Shown here one piece after another: positions 8,646 through 18,492 of a stretch of 32,795 bases of DNA. The translations under genes were made by a program, and so were the position numbers. The notes under the pieces were generated by a model. It saw only the letters and a list, made by a program, of their open reading frames with translations. It did no database searches and was not told where the DNA came from. The stretch is from positions 1-32,795 of the forward strand of contig CALSRA010000051.1 of NCBI GenBank assembly GCA_943788635.1, in the 5' to 3' direction. The stretch's first letter is position 1, and each line of letters starts with the position of its first letter. This stretch comes from an uncultured Alphaproteobacteria bacterium. Lineage in GTDB: Bacteria; Pseudomonadota; Alphaproteobacteria; UBA8366; GCA-2717185.

Positions 8646-10576
8646 GCGGCCATGCCGTTGGCCCAGCGCGCGCCCCAGGCCTGTGCCATGCATACACCCC
8701 ACAGCGCCTGCCAGTGATTGCCGCGCCCGGCCAGATGCGCGTCCCATGCCTGGCGCACGATCGCGGCGTCGAACCAGCCTTCCTCGCGCAGCCGCTTTTC
8801 GTCCAGCAGGTCTTCCGCCCAGTCCCGCAACGGCCCGCGCAGCCAGGCGCCGACCGGCACGGCAAAGCCCGCCTTGGGGCGCTCGATAATGTCGCGCGGG
8901 ACATGGTTATACAGCACCTGCCGCAGCAGCCATTTTCCCTGCCCGTCGCGCATCCGCATGTGTCGGGGCAGCGACCAGGCGAATTCGATTACCCGATGGT
9001 CGAGCAGCGGCACCCGGGCTTCGAGGCTGATCGACATGCTGGCGCGGTCGACCTTGTGCAGGATATCGCCGGGTAGATAGGTCATCGTATCCAGGAAGGC
9101 CATGCGTTCGGCGAAGTCGGGGATCGCCCGCGCCGCCTCCCACACCGCCGCCGTTTGTTCCTGCCCGCCGGGCACCAGCGCTTCCGGATCGCTCCAATGG
9201 CTGACCAGCCCGCGATAGGCATCGTCGGGAGACTCGGCACGCAGCATCCCGGCCAGCTTGTACAGCTTGTCGCCGGGCAGGCCCGGGCGGCGCGACGCGG
9301 GCAGCAGCTTCGCCATCGCATCCCAGCTTTCCATCGGCACCGCGCGGATGCCGCCGGCGGCGAGCCGCCGCAGCGGGCCGGGCAGGGCGCGGGTCCGCTG
9401 CCAAAGGGAATCAGCGGCCTGATACCGGTTGTAGCCTAAAAAACCCTCGTCACCGCCATCGCCGCTGAGCGCGACCGTGACATGCCGCCGGGCAACCTCC
9501 GACACCAGCCGCGTCGGCAGCGCGGAAGAATCGGCGAAGGGTTCGTCGTACCAGTCGGCCAGGCCCGGGACGAGGTCGCAGGCGCGTTCCGCCGACAGGG
9601 TCACTTCCGTATGGTCGGTGCCCAGGTGCTCGGCCACCGCGCGCGCATGGACGGATTCATCGAAGCCGGCTTCGTCGAAGCCGATGGTGAAGGTCTTGAC
9701 CGGCCGGTCGCTCGCCTGCTGCATCAGCGCGACGACGAGGGATGAATCGACCCCGCCGGACAGCAACGCGCCCAGGGGCACGTCGGATATCAGCCGCATG
9801 GATACGGCCTCGGAAAGCAGTGCCTCGGCTTCGGCGATGGCGTCCGCGTCGGATATTTCGCGCCGCGGGCGGGCGGCGATTTCGGCCATGTCCCAATAGC
9901 GCATGCTTTCCGGCGCCAGCCCGGGATGGAAGGACAGCAGGGTGCCGGCTTCCAGCTTGTGAATGTCCTTGTAGATCGTTTGTGGCGGCGGGACATAGTT
10001 GAAGCGGGCAAAGGACGCCAGCGCGTCGCGGTTCAGCCGTGGCTGCCAGCCGGATTTGGCGCGCAATGCCTTCAGTTCAGAGCCGAACAGGAACAGCCCG
10101 TCGACCAACCCCCAGTATAGCGGCTTGATGCCCAGCCGGTCGCGGCCCAGCCACAGGCGCCGCTCGGCCTTGTCCCAAAGGGCGAAGGCAAACATGCCGA
10201 TCAGCCGCTTGACCGTGGCCGGCACGCCCCAGCGCGCGAAGCCTTCCAGCAGGACTTCGGTATCGGATTCGCCCCGGAACGTGGCCCCGCCTTCTTCCAG
10301 CTCGCGGCGCAGGTCGCGGAAATTATAGGACTCGCCATTATAGACGATGACGTAACGGCCATTGACGGAAACCATCGGCTGGCTGCCCGCCTCGCTGACA
10401 TCCAGAATCGCCAGCCGCCGGAAGCCGAAGGCGATTCCCGCTTCATCGTCGCGCCAGATCCCGTCGCTGTCCGGCCCGCGATGGATCAGCGCATCCGCCA
10501 TCCCCCGCGCGGCGCTTTCCAGCTCACCGCCGCGCAACTGGCCTTCAAGATCAATAAAACCGGCAATGCCGCACAT
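8642..10576 (-). CDS. asnB: Asparagine synthase (glutamine-hydrolysing)
   Basis: A 644-residue, full-length class II amidotransferase. Cys2 (MCGIAGF) is the glutaminase nucleophile; IHRGPDSDG, YNGESYN and GESDTE complete the N-terminal glutaminase domain. The ATP-pyrophosphatase loop SGGVDSS is at 273-279, and SGDGGDEGFLGYNRY follows in the synthetase domain. It forms asparagine, or amidates another carboxylate, with glutamine as nitrogen donor. Coupling with a GT4 gene, together with relatives found in exopolysaccharide and O-antigen loci, suggests that it may amidate a sugar acid rather than serve general asparagine synthesis; that is inference. The frame is intact. Confidence 0.93.
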   Translation of the reverse strand: MCGIAGFIDLEGQLRGGELESAARGMADALIHRGPDSDGIWRDDEAGIAFGFRRLAILDVSEAGSQPMVSVNGRYVIVYNGESYNFRDLRRELEEGGATFRGESDTEVLLEGFARWGVPATVKRLIGMFAFALWDKAERRLWLGRDRLGIKPLYWGLVDGLFLFGSELKALRAKSGWQPRLNRDALASFARFNYVPPPQTIYKDIHKLEAGTLLSFHPGLAPESMRYWDMAEIAARPRREISDADAIAEAEALLSEAVSMRLISDVPLGALLSGGVDSSLVVALMQQASDRPVKTFTIGFDEAGFDESVHARAVAEHLGTDHTEVTLSAERACDLVPGLADWYDEPFADSSALPTRLVSEVARRHVTVALSGDGGDEGFLGYNRYQAADSLWQRTRALPGPLRRLAAGGIRAVPMESWDAMAKLLPASRRPGLPGDKLYKLAGMLRAESPDDAYRGLVSHWSDPEALVPGGQEQTAAVWEAARAIPDFAERMAFLDTMTYLPGDILHKVDRASMSISLEARVPLLDHRVIEFAWSLPRHMRMRDGQGKWLLRQVLYNHVPRDIIERPKAGFAVPVGAWLRGPLRDWAEDLLDEKRLREEGWFDAAIVRQAWDAHLAGRGNHWQALWGVCMAQAWGARWANGMAA

Positions 10577-10693
10577 ATATACTCCACAGCCGCCGGGCAG
10601 GGGGAGGATGGCGGCGTCGGGCTTATTCTACACGGTGCGGGTGAAGGGGGGGAAGCGGAGAGGCGTCAAATCGTGACGGTCAGGCACCGTCCT

Positions 10694-10721
10694 GTTTCCC
10701 CCGGCCGCGCCGGCCGGAAAC
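10694..10721 (-). terminator. Bulged hairpin downstream of the VOC gene
   Basis: GTTTCC and GGAAAC enclose GGCCG/CGGCC with a CCC bulge on one arm and a CGC loop. It lies 36 bases beyond the stop of the gene ending at 10757. No U-run follows, so if it ends transcription it is not a classical intrinsic terminator. Confidence 0.4.
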
Positions 10722-10756
10722 GGGGAGTGTGGCCGTGCGGTTATTCGTCGGTGGCG

Positions 10757-11635
10757 CTATCCCGAATACGGCATTGCCCAGGGGCGGTCGTCATAGCCCG
10801 GGGCGAAGGCGTTGTTGGTCTGGGCCGGGTTGCGGTTGATCATTGGGCGGGCGTAGAGCGGATGGGTCATCGAGCGGATTTCATGCTCCAACTGGTACAG
10901 CTTGTCGCCGTTATCCGGGTCGACGATATCGACAAAGCGGTACTGGTGCTGGTTGCTTTCCTGGGTGATCAGGCCGAGCGCGTTCAGCTTAGCATGCGGG
11001 CCCGAGAAATTATTGACGTAGAGCTGCAGGTGATGCCCGTCATATTTCGGCAGCTTGCCTTTCGCCTCGCGGAAGATCAGCGACTGGTGGTAGCCAACCG
11101 ATACCTGCGCCGCGGGCGCCTTCTCGAAAGTTCCGACCGTCGCGGCTGCGCCCAGTACATCGCGGTAGAACCGTGCGATGCCCTTGGCCGTGCCGGCGGG
11201 CACATCGAGCTGCACATAGGGCATGCCCAGCAGGGTCGGGCCGAATTTCTTTGCCGGCTGGTGGCAGCGTATCCGATTGCCCCAGGGGCAGGTCACGTCG
11301 ATAAAGCCCTTGCCTGCCTTGAAGCCGAATTTCGTGCCCTTCAGGTCGGTGCGCACGGATTTCAGGCTTGCGGCCAGCGCCTTCAGGTCCGGCACGACCA
11401 GCCCGACCCGGCCGCGCACCACTTGGGGTTTGCCAATCGGCAGGTGGAACTGGCTGCGGCCGATATTGACCCACATGTTCACCACCCCGGTCACAAGATA
11501 GGGGTCCCGGGTGAAGCCCATCCCGACTATGTAGAAAAGGGTCGCCAGCCGCTGGTCGGGAACCGTCACATTCATATGTTCGAGGGCGACGCAATTGGCG
11601 AGGTCTTCGTCGGCACGGTTATATGGATTTTTCAT
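10757..11635 (-). CDS. VOC-superfamily (glyoxalase/extradiol dioxygenase fold) protein
   Basis: A 292-residue protein from the ATG at 11635, which has GGAGG 7 bases upstream; longer in-frame starts lack one. Two betaalphabetabetabeta modules are suggested: LEHMNVTVPDQRLATLFYIV at the start and GMPYVQLDVPAGTAKGIARFYRDVLG in the middle, each typical of VOC repeats. HHLQLYVNNFSGPHAKLNALG follows. These patterns resemble glyoxalase/dioxygenase-like proteins, but I could not place the three metal ligands securely, so no reaction is assigned. The gene is alone, between the polysaccharide pair and the regulator. The frame is intact. Confidence 0.72.
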   Translation of the reverse strand: MKNPYNRADEDLANCVALEHMNVTVPDQRLATLFYIVGMGFTRDPYLVTGVVNMWVNIGRSQFHLPIGKPQVVRGRVGLVVPDLKALAASLKSVRTDLKGTKFGFKAGKGFIDVTCPWGNRIRCHQPAKKFGPTLLGMPYVQLDVPAGTAKGIARFYRDVLGAAATVGTFEKAPAAQVSVGYHQSLIFREAKGKLPKYDGHHLQLYVNNFSGPHAKLNALGLITQESNQHQYRFVDIVDPDNGDKLYQLEHEIRSMTHPLYARPMINRNPAQTNNAFAPGYDDRPWAMPYSG

Positions 11636-11809
11636 GGCTAGCCTCCCTGAAGTCATGGCCGGTGAATTCGCGATGTCCGATCTTGCGCCAGACATGAAGC
11701 CCACCGCAAGTCGCCGCGCGCGGGCTTACGCTCACCTGGCGGGCAGTGTGGCCAAAGCGTCACTCAGGTCGATGGTGTTGTATGGTTTTTAAAGGATATG
11801 CACGTCGGC

Positions 11810-12730
11810 TTATCGCACAACCACGAAATCGGAAAATTCACGTTCCACGGCTTTGCGGAAATGTTCTGCCAGGGTTCGAAACTCGTGACTCCGCGCGGAG
11901 CTTTTGCGCCATGCCATGCCGATTGTCCTGAAAATAGGAGCGCCGCCGAGTTCGATGACCTTTATGGCTGAATCCTGCGTCAGGTTCGATTTGACATAGA
12001 GGCCGGGCAGGAATGACAGGCCCATGCCCATTCCAACCATTTCCCGCAGGGTGTCGAGGCTTGTGCCCTCGTAATCCGACTGCAGATCCGCGCCCACTTC
12101 GGCACACAACCCTTCGACCTGTGCGTTTAACTGGTGTCCGGTTTCGAGCGTGATAATGGACTGTCCGCGCAGGTCGCGGCGTGCGACCGTCGTTGCGCGC
12201 GACAGGGGGTGGTCTGCTGCCACGGCAAGGTAAAGCGGTTCGCGGAACAGCGCTTCGGTTTCCAATTCCCGGCGGTGCACGGGGAGCGGCAGAACGCATA
12301 TGTCGTGGCGACCTTCCTCCAGAGCCCGGGGCAGGGCTTCGGGAAAATCCTCGCGGATATAGAGTTTCAGCTCCGGATAGGAGGCGTGCAATTCCGGGAT
12401 CATTTTCGGCAAAAGATATGGTCCGATTGTGGGGGTGAGGCCCAGACGAACCATGCCCCCCATCACGGTTCCGGTCTTTGCGGCAATATGGCGGATTTCA
12501 TCGACGTCGCGAAGAATGCGCCGGGCGACATTTGCGATTTCGGTCCCGACGGGCGTCAGGATGACCCGGGCGCGGCTGCGTTCGACAAGTTGCGCGCCAA
12601 GGCGATCCTCCAGCGCACGCAACTGCACGCTCAGCGTCGGCTGGCTGACGTTACAGGTTTCGGCGGCGCGGTGAAAATGGCGGTGTTCATCGAGTGCCAG
12701 CAAGTATTCGAGCTGTCGAAAACTGGGCAT
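11810..12730 (-). CDS. OxyR-type LysR-family regulator lacking the peroxidatic cysteine
   Basis: A 306-residue LysR regulator closely resembling OxyR along its length. The N-terminal helix-turn-helix reads LEYLLALDEHRHFHRAAETC and SQPTLSVQLRALEDRLG, and the effector domain has GLTPTIGPYLLPKMIPELH. At the redox site E. coli OxyR has GHCLRDQ with Cys199; here it is GHQLNAQ, with Gln200 encoded by CAG at 12131-12133. The resolving-type cysteine is kept as Cys209 (EGLC), nine residues on, as in OxyR. Disulfide switching as in OxyR is therefore impossible. The gene is divergent from the stress-protein and antiporter genes, and an OxyR-type half-site lies between them, so it probably controls both directions. 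The signal it senses is unknown. Confidence 0.9.
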   Translation of the reverse strand: MPSFRQLEYLLALDEHRHFHRAAETCNVSQPTLSVQLRALEDRLGAQLVERSRARVILTPVGTEIANVARRILRDVDEIRHIAAKTGTVMGGMVRLGLTPTIGPYLLPKMIPELHASYPELKLYIREDFPEALPRALEEGRHDICVLPLPVHRRELETEALFREPLYLAVAADHPLSRATTVARRDLRGQSIITLETGHQLNAQVEGLCAEVGADLQSDYEGTSLDTLREMVGMGMGLSFLPGLYVKSNLTQDSAIKVIELGGAPIFRTIGMAWRKSSARSHEFRTLAEHFRKAVEREFSDFVVVR

Positions 12731-12767
12731 CAGCAGATATATTCCTCGGTTGATTAGATGAATTATG

Positions 12768-12782
12768 ATAGATAAAAACTAT
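12768..12782. promoter_or_regulatory. OxyR-type half-site ATAG-N7-CTAT
   Basis: ATAGATAAAAACTAT matches the published OxyR unit ATAGnTnnnAnCTAT at every fixed position and sits within the longer inverted repeat TGATAG-N7-CTATCA (12766-12784). It lies in an AT-rich divergent promoter, 38 bases from the regulator start. A second full unit at the expected 7-base spacing is not evident on either side. Confidence 0.6.
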
Positions 12783-12899
12783 CAAAAAATAATAATAAAT
12801 CAATTAGAATTATTGAAATTGATTGCCCAGATAGGCGATGGCAGGCGTCCGTGCGTGCCCGGATGGAACAGCAATTCGTGTTTGACTGGGGAGCTTGCG

Positions 12900-13865
12900 A
12901 TGAAACGGTTCAAGAATGTACTGGTCGTGAATGATTCTGTGACCGGCTGCGATGATGCGCTTGCACAGGCGGTTTCGCTGGCCCGTCGGAATGGGGCGCG
13001 CCTGACCATCATGTCCGTTCAGCCGGAGGGGCCGTTTTCGGCCAGGGCAGGGGGCGAAACCGCAAAACGCCTTCACACGCTGGCGCGCAGCGTGGCGCAT
13101 TCCGGCGTTCTGGATGTGCACACGACGGTTGCGGCGGGCACAACCTTCACCGAAGTCATTCGGGAGGTGGTGGCGAAGGGGCATGATGTTGTCATCATCA
13201 GCGCGAAAGCCGGCAGTGCAGTAAAGGACGTGTTCTTCGGTCTTACGGCCCAACTGCTGACCCAGAAATGCCCCTGTCCGGTATGGGTTATGAAGCCGGG
13301 CAAGACGCTGGCCCATACCAAGATACTGGTCGCCCTGGATGCCCGGCTGAAGCCGTCCGAAAGTGCTCTCAACGTGAAGCTGATGGAAATGGCCACGTCG
13401 CTGGCGGCGCGGGACAATGCGGAACTGCATGTCGTCCATGCATGGGAATTGAACGCAAATGACACCGCGACAATCTGGTCAGGGACAAGCGGCGATCAAC
13501 GGCGGGAAGTGTTCGACCGGAATGTCGCGCAGCATAGAGGCGCGCTGACCGGGTTTCTGGATGCGTGCACGCTGCCGCGTGTCGAGACGCATTTGCACCT
13601 TCCTCAAAGTCGGCCGGTGCCGGCAATCAGCCAGGTTGCGGAAGAAAACGGTATTGACCTGATTGTCATGGGGGCGTCGGCACAGGTCGGTGGCACCCGT
13701 CTTCTTTTGCGCAATGCCACACAGTCAATTCTGGGATTCGTCAAATGCAGTGTGCTGACCGTCAAGCCGGAAAATTTTGAAGCGGCGGCGGTGCTGCCCA
13801 AAATCCGCTTGCGCGTTGATCAGGGTTCAAACCGTCGCAACGACAGCCAGCGCCGGATCGCCTGA
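12900..13865 (+). CDS. Tandem universal stress protein (two Usp domains)
   Basis: A 321-residue protein from the ATG at 12900 (GGGAG upstream). An in-frame extension back to 12765 runs through the AT-rich promoter and is not coding. Domain 1 (about 1-140) begins MKRFKNVLVVNDSVTGCDDAL and ends near CPCPVWVMKPG. Domain 2 (about 145-300) begins TKILVALDARLKPSES and has DLIVMGASAQVGGTRLLLRNATQ, close to the GX2GX9G nucleotide-binding pattern. Tandem Usp proteins of this type respond to energy, oxidative or osmotic stress. It is followed 67 bases later by nhaA in the same direction, and both face the OxyR-like regulator. Confidence 0.88.
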   Translation: MKRFKNVLVVNDSVTGCDDALAQAVSLARRNGARLTIMSVQPEGPFSARAGGETAKRLHTLARSVAHSGVLDVHTTVAAGTTFTEVIREVVAKGHDVVIISAKAGSAVKDVFFGLTAQLLTQKCPCPVWVMKPGKTLAHTKILVALDARLKPSESALNVKLMEMATSLAARDNAELHVVHAWELNANDTATIWSGTSGDQRREVFDRNVAQHRGALTGFLDACTLPRVETHLHLPQSRPVPAISQVAEENGIDLIVMGASAQVGGTRLLLRNATQSILGFVKCSVLTVKPENFEAAAVLPKIRLRVDQGSNRRNDSQRRIA

Positions 13866-13932
13866 CATACCACAGGGGTGGCCGTTGGCGGCGGTATGAA
13901 ATCGAAAATTTGCATGGCAATGGGGAAATAGC

Positions 13933-15189
13933 GTGATATCAGTTCTGGCGAAAAAAAGGGAAAATCTGAAACGCGGCGCCCAGGCGTTTTTCGAACATGA
14001 TGCGGCCGGCGGTATCGTTCTGATGGCGGCGGCAGCGTTGGCGCTGACCCTGGATAATTCGCCCTTAAGCTGGCTTTACGACAGGCTGCTCAGCACCCCG
14101 GTTATCGTTCAGATTGGTGCGCTGGCCATCGACAAGCCGCTGCTGCTGTGGATCAACGACGGTCTGATGGCGATCTTCTTTTTCCTCGTTGGTCTGGAGA
14201 TCAAACGGGAAATCATCGAAGGTCGGCTTTCCAGCGTGCAGAAAGCATCCTTGCCGGTGTTGGCGGCGATCGGCGGCATGCTGGTTCCCGCACTGGTTTA
14301 TATTGCGTTCAATCATACCGATCCGGAAGCGCTCAATGGCTGGGCCATTCCCGCCGCTACCGATATCGCATTTGCCCTGGGGGTACTGGCGCTGCTGGGA
14401 TCGCGTGTACCACCCTCCCTGAAAATCTTCCTGCTGGCATTGGCGATCATCGACGATCTTGGGGCGATCATCATCATCGCGCTTTTTTATACGTCACAGC
14501 TTTCGCTCAGTGTGCTTGCGATTGCCGCTATCGGCATCGCCGTATTGTCGTATCTCAACTATCGTGGTGTGCGGCGCGTATCGCCCTATCTCGTCACCGG
14601 ACTGGTGATCTGGGTATGTGTTCTGAAGTCCGGTGTGCATGCCACTCTGGCCGGCGTCGTGATCGCATTGTTCATTCCGTTGAAAAGCAAGGACGACGAG
14701 CAGGAGGCGCCGCTTAAAAAGATCGAACATGGTCTGGCGCCGTGGGTTGCCTTCGGGGTCATGCCGATCTTCGCCTTCGCCAATGCCGGCGTGTCGCTTC
14801 AGGGGCTTTCTTTCAGCGACCTTTTCAGCGGGATACCGCTGGGTATTGCCGCGGGCCTGTTTATTGGAAAGCAGATCGGTATCATGGGGTTTGTCTGGGC
14901 CGCGGTGAAGCTGGGCGTGGCGCGCCTGCCTGACGGAGTCACCTGGATGCAGATTTACGGTGTGTCCATCCTTGCCGGTATCGGCTTTACGATGAGCCTT
15001 TTCGTCGGAACGCTTGCGTTCTCCGATCCGGAACACGCGGCTGCGGTTCGTATAGGTGTGCTAGCCGGGTCAACGCTGTCTGCGGTGTTCGGCTATTTCA
15101 TTCTGCGGAGCGTGCTGAAGGGATCGGAAGTGACGGAAGCTTCCGCCGCACCGGATGGCTTAGAAGCCGCCGAGAACCGGGCTGACTGA
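13933..15189 (+). CDS. nhaA: Na+/H+ antiporter NhaA
   Basis: A 418-residue inner-membrane antiporter starting at GTG 13933, with GGGGA upstream. It exchanges one cytoplasmic Na+ or Li+ for two H+. Diagnostic segments are [29 protein letters not shown] (Asp144, matching E. coli Asp133) and [10 protein letters not shown] (Asp174 and Asp175, matching the ion-binding Asp163/Asp164). [13 protein letters not shown] is near the C-terminus. About twelve hydrophobic segments are visible and length is normal for the family. No amber or frame break occurs. Placement behind a Usp gene and opposite a LysR-type regulator suggests stress-linked control; E. coli nhaA is also controlled by a LysR protein, NhaR, but this one is OxyR-like. 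Confidence 0.95.
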   Translation: MISVLAKKRENLKRGAQAFFEHDAAGGIVLMAAAALALTLDNSPLSWLYDRLLSTPVIVQIGALAIDKPLLLWINDGLMAIFFFLVGLEIKREIIEGRLSSVQKASLPVLAAIGGMLVPALVYIAFNHTDPEALNGWAIPAATDIAFALGVLALLGSRVPPSLKIFLLALAIIDDLGAIIIIALFYTSQLSLSVLAIAAIGIAVLSYLNYRGVRRVSPYLVTGLVIWVCVLKSGVHATLAGVVIALFIPLKSKDDEQEAPLKKIEHGLAPWVAFGVMPIFAFANAGVSLQGLSFSDLFSGIPLGIAAGLFIGKQIGIMGFVWAAVKLGVARLPDGVTWMQIYGVSILAGIGFTMSLFVGTLAFSDPEHAAAVRIGVLAGSTLSAVFGYFILRSVLKGSEVTEASAAPDGLEAAENRAD

Positions 15190-15224
15190 TGCTGCAGTTT
15201 CGGCCGCCGTGGCCCGGCGTGGCC

Positions 15225-17232
15225 CTACACCGTTTCTCCAGCGGCGTGGCCGCTTGCTGTGGCGAATAGCATCTCCTGCGGGGCGCGGGCATCGCCGACG
15301 GGGATGACCCTGATCCCGGCGGCTTCCAGTGGCGCGGTGAGTGAATCATCCGGCGCGCGCGGGGTGGCGTAGGTCAGCAGGGCGAGGTCGTCGATTACCG
15401 TCACGTTGCCGGTATACATGTTCACCAGTTCCAGTCGTCCTTCCGCGCAGGCATCGCTCCAGCGCGGTTCGCACAGGGTGGCGATTTCGATCCGCTGTTC
15501 CGCCATCCGGCGCAGGATGCCTTGTCGTGTCACCATCTGGACATCGGTGGCGATGGTGTCGCGCGGGGTGACGATGACGACCCGGGCAAAGCGGGCACGC
15601 AGCGCTTCGGCGCAGGCGTAGGTCGCCTCGGTATGGTCCGTGTCATACAGCACCGCTGTGCCATCCTGCTGGCCCGGATGACGCAGGACTTCCGGCATCG
15701 CGGTCCGCAGGTCGGGCACCCAGCCTTCCGCGCGAATATCGTCCGGCAGCCAGTCGGGCGGGATCATGGTCGACCCGGTCGCCAGTATGACCGTGCCGGG
15801 TTGCAGCGCGATGATGTCCTGTGCGTTTGCGTTCCGGCCCAGTTTCAGCACCGCGCCGGCGCGTTTTGCCGCGACGGCCTGGTAGTCGTAGATCGACGAT
15901 ACGGTTTCGCCGCCGGGCAGTTTCTCGCGCAGCAGCGCCTTGCCGCCGGGCATGTCTGATGCGCCGAACACGGTGACGTCATGGCCGCGCGCGGCCGCGA
16001 CCCAGGCGGCTTCCATGCCGGCCAGGCCCGCGCCGACCACGACGACGCGCTGGCGGTCTGCTTCGGGAAGCGGTTCCGGCCAGTAGTCGACTTCGTCAGG
16101 GCGGCTGACACGGGGATTGTTCACGCAGGCGATTGGCACGCGCATCATGACGATCGCGCCCCAGCAGGTATTGCAGGACAGGCAGTATCGAATATCCCAT
16201 GTGCGGCCCGCCGCCGCCTTGTTCGGCCAGGCCGGGTCCGCAACGAGCGGGCGGCCGAGGGCGATCAGCGACGCCTCGCCCCGCGCCAGAATGCCGTCCG
16301 CTTCCGCCGGATCGGTGATCCGCCCCAGCGCCATTAACGGCACGTCGTTCAGGTGATGGCGCAGTTCCCTGATGAAATGCATGTAGGGCATGGGCGGGCC
16401 GTGGCGGTCCGGCGTGTGCATTTCCAGTGTGCGGGCATGGGCGCCGCCGGCGAAGCTGACATAGTCGACATTGCGCGCCCGGGTGACCAGGTCACCGATG
16501 ATCGCGGCTTCGGCCGGGCCGATACTGCCGGGGATGCCGTCATCGCCGGGCAGTTTCAGGCCGATGATAAAGCCGGCCCCGCAGGCATCCCGTAATGCCG
16601 CGACCAGTTCGGTAACGATCCGCGTGCGGCGATCCCAGTCGCCGCCATATTCGTCGTCGCGCCGGTTGGCCCAGGGTGACAGGAACTGGTGGAACAGGTG
16701 GCCGTGGCCACAGGAAATTTCCACCCCGGAAAATCCGCATTCCTGCAGATGCCGGGCGGACTCGGCGGTGCTGCGCAATTATGTCGCGGATTTCGGGCGC
16801 GGGCAGGGCCCGCGGCACGGTCCAGGACAGGTCATCCGGCAGGGCGGAGGCACCAACCGCTTCCGGGTTGCGGCCGGGATAGTGGCGCCCGCGACCGGCA
16901 TCCTGAATCTGGCCAAGCAATCGGCAGTCCTGGCCTTCCACCGCATCGGCGAAGCGTTTCAGCGCATCGGCATCGTCGCGCCGCCAGATTTGCGGGCGCG
17001 GGATACCAGCCTGATGGCGCATCATGGCCAGCGGTTCCGTCACGGTCATCGCCGCGCCGCCCTGCGCCCGGTTGGCGTGGTACTGGATCATGCTGTCAGT
17101 CACCCGGCCCTGCGGGGTGGCGACCAGGCTCATCGAGGCATGGGTGATCCGGTTGCGCAGCGGTTTGCCCGCCAGCGTAAAGGGCGTGAACAAGGTGGTG
17201 AAAGCGTTGTCATCACGCTTTGGTATGTTCAC
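15225..17232 (-). CDS. Old-yellow-enzyme/Fe-S FAD oxidoreductase (TMADH/dienoyl-CoA reductase type), one frameshift
   Basis: About 668 residues, starting at GTG 17232 with AGGAGAGCACC upstream. The N-terminal FMN barrel begins FTPFTLAGKPLRNRITHASM. A 4Fe-4S site follows as CLSCNTC and a fourth Cys 12 residues on; the C-x2-C-x2-C-x12-C spacing matches trimethylamine dehydrogenase rather than 2,4-dienoyl-CoA reductase. The C-terminal part has a dinucleotide-binding VVVVGAGLAGMEAAW. In the barrel the usual substrate His pair (HGAH) is EISCGHGHL, so the first His is Ser. The frame breaks near 16775-16790: IRDIIAQ in the first frame, TAESARHLQECGFSG in the next. It probably reduces or oxidises a small organic substrate; which one is unclear. 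Confidence 0.85.
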
Positions 17233-17272
17233 GGTGCTCTCCTGCCTCGCCCAGCCGGTGTCCGACGGGTTC

Positions 17273-18492
17273 CTATTGCATCGGGTTGACGTCGGGCACG
17301 CCCAGGATCATCTGGCCCAGATTCTCATAGGCGATTTCGCTGACCATCAGATGCTGGGCGGCGACGTTCATGTCGCGCAGGCATTGCTGCAGGATGTTCT
17401 GCTGGTAAATCGCGCCGCCGCCGGAATAGCGGAAGGCTTCGGTCACAATATCCAGTGCGACGTCGGTGCAATGGGTGGCGGACCGCCCGCAATTCGCCCT
17501 GCAACCGTGGGGACGGGGGCGCGCCGGCCTGTACCGCGTGCCAGGCTGCATCGTTCAATTCTGTTGCAAGCGCGCGAGCGGCGTGCAGCCGCATGGTGCC
17601 GGCGCCGAGCATGCGCTGCACGGCCGGCCGCGCCGCCAGGCTGGACAGCTTGCCGGTATAGCCGCGCTTTTTGGCGGCTTCCCGTTCGGTAAAGGAATCG
17701 AGCGCGCGGCTGGCGAGACCAAGGGCGAAGCCCGCATGTTCGTTGGCGACGAATCCGGGATGGCCGATCCAGTACAGCGGCCCGCCGCGCTGCGGCACCC
17801 CGGCAAGCGGGGTCCCAGGTGAATGCTTCCAACACGAACAGGTCGTCGGTTAGGAAAAAATCGCAACTGCCCGTGCCCTTCAGCCCGGCAACCTGCCAGT
17901 TGTCGTGCAGGGTTGCCGATGCGGTGGGGAATATCATCATGCGCCGTTCGGGTGTGCCGTCGCGGGTCACCATAGCGCCGGCGGCGATCCATTCGGAATG
18001 GCGCACGCCGCTGGCGAAGGGCCAGCGCCCGGTCAGCCGGTAGCCACCGTCGACAGGTTCGGTTTTGCCAATGGGCATCGCGACGATCGCGCCCCGGGGA
18101 ATGCGGCCCGCCGGAAAGATTTCAGCGATGGTCGCATCGGGCAGGAACGCGCCGGGCAGGCCGACGGCGGTGGAACCGACCATGGCGCACCAGCCGGCGG
18201 CCGGGTTGGCGTAGGACAGTGCTTCAAGAACGTGGATCTGGGTCGCGGGGTCGGCTTCCGCGCCGCCCAGCGATGCGGGCAGTTTCAGCCGGAACATGCC
18301 GGCGTCCTGTAATGCCGTGACCGTTGTGGCCGAGAGCGTGCCGGATTCTTCATCCGTCGCCGCCTGTGCGGTCAGGATATCGGCAATGCCGTCGACGGCA
18401 GCGAGCAGTTTCTGCCGTGCCTCCTGATTGTCTGCGAGGGGTGCGCCATCCATGTGGTTTTCCGATTCTGCCGGACCCATAAGAAAATCCAC
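17273..18492 (-). CDS. Acyl-CoA-dehydrogenase-like flavoprotein (monooxygenase type), two frameshifts
   Basis: About 406 residues. The start is uncertain: GTG 18492, ATG 18480 and ATG 18453 are all in frame, and the last has GGAAAA upstream. Features are FRLKLPASLGGAEADP, SYANPAAGWCAMVGSTAVG, and LTGRWPFASGVRHSEW, as in acyl-CoA-dehydrogenase type-2 flavoproteins. These include HsaA- and DszC-like monooxygenase components. The C-terminal part reads YSGGGAIYQQNILQQCLRDMN. The frame breaks near 17805 and again near 17485, and all three frames are used. It lies 40 bases downstream of the Fe-S oxidoreductase start on the opposite side of transcription order, so it would be first in a two-gene operon with it. 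It may act on a CoA ester or aromatic compound. Confidence 0.8.

Noticed and set aside
12765..12899. An N-terminal extension of the universal stress protein
   Set aside because: The extension would be encoded by the AT-rich promoter containing the OxyR-type site, lacks family similarity, and a ribosome site precedes the ATG at 12900.
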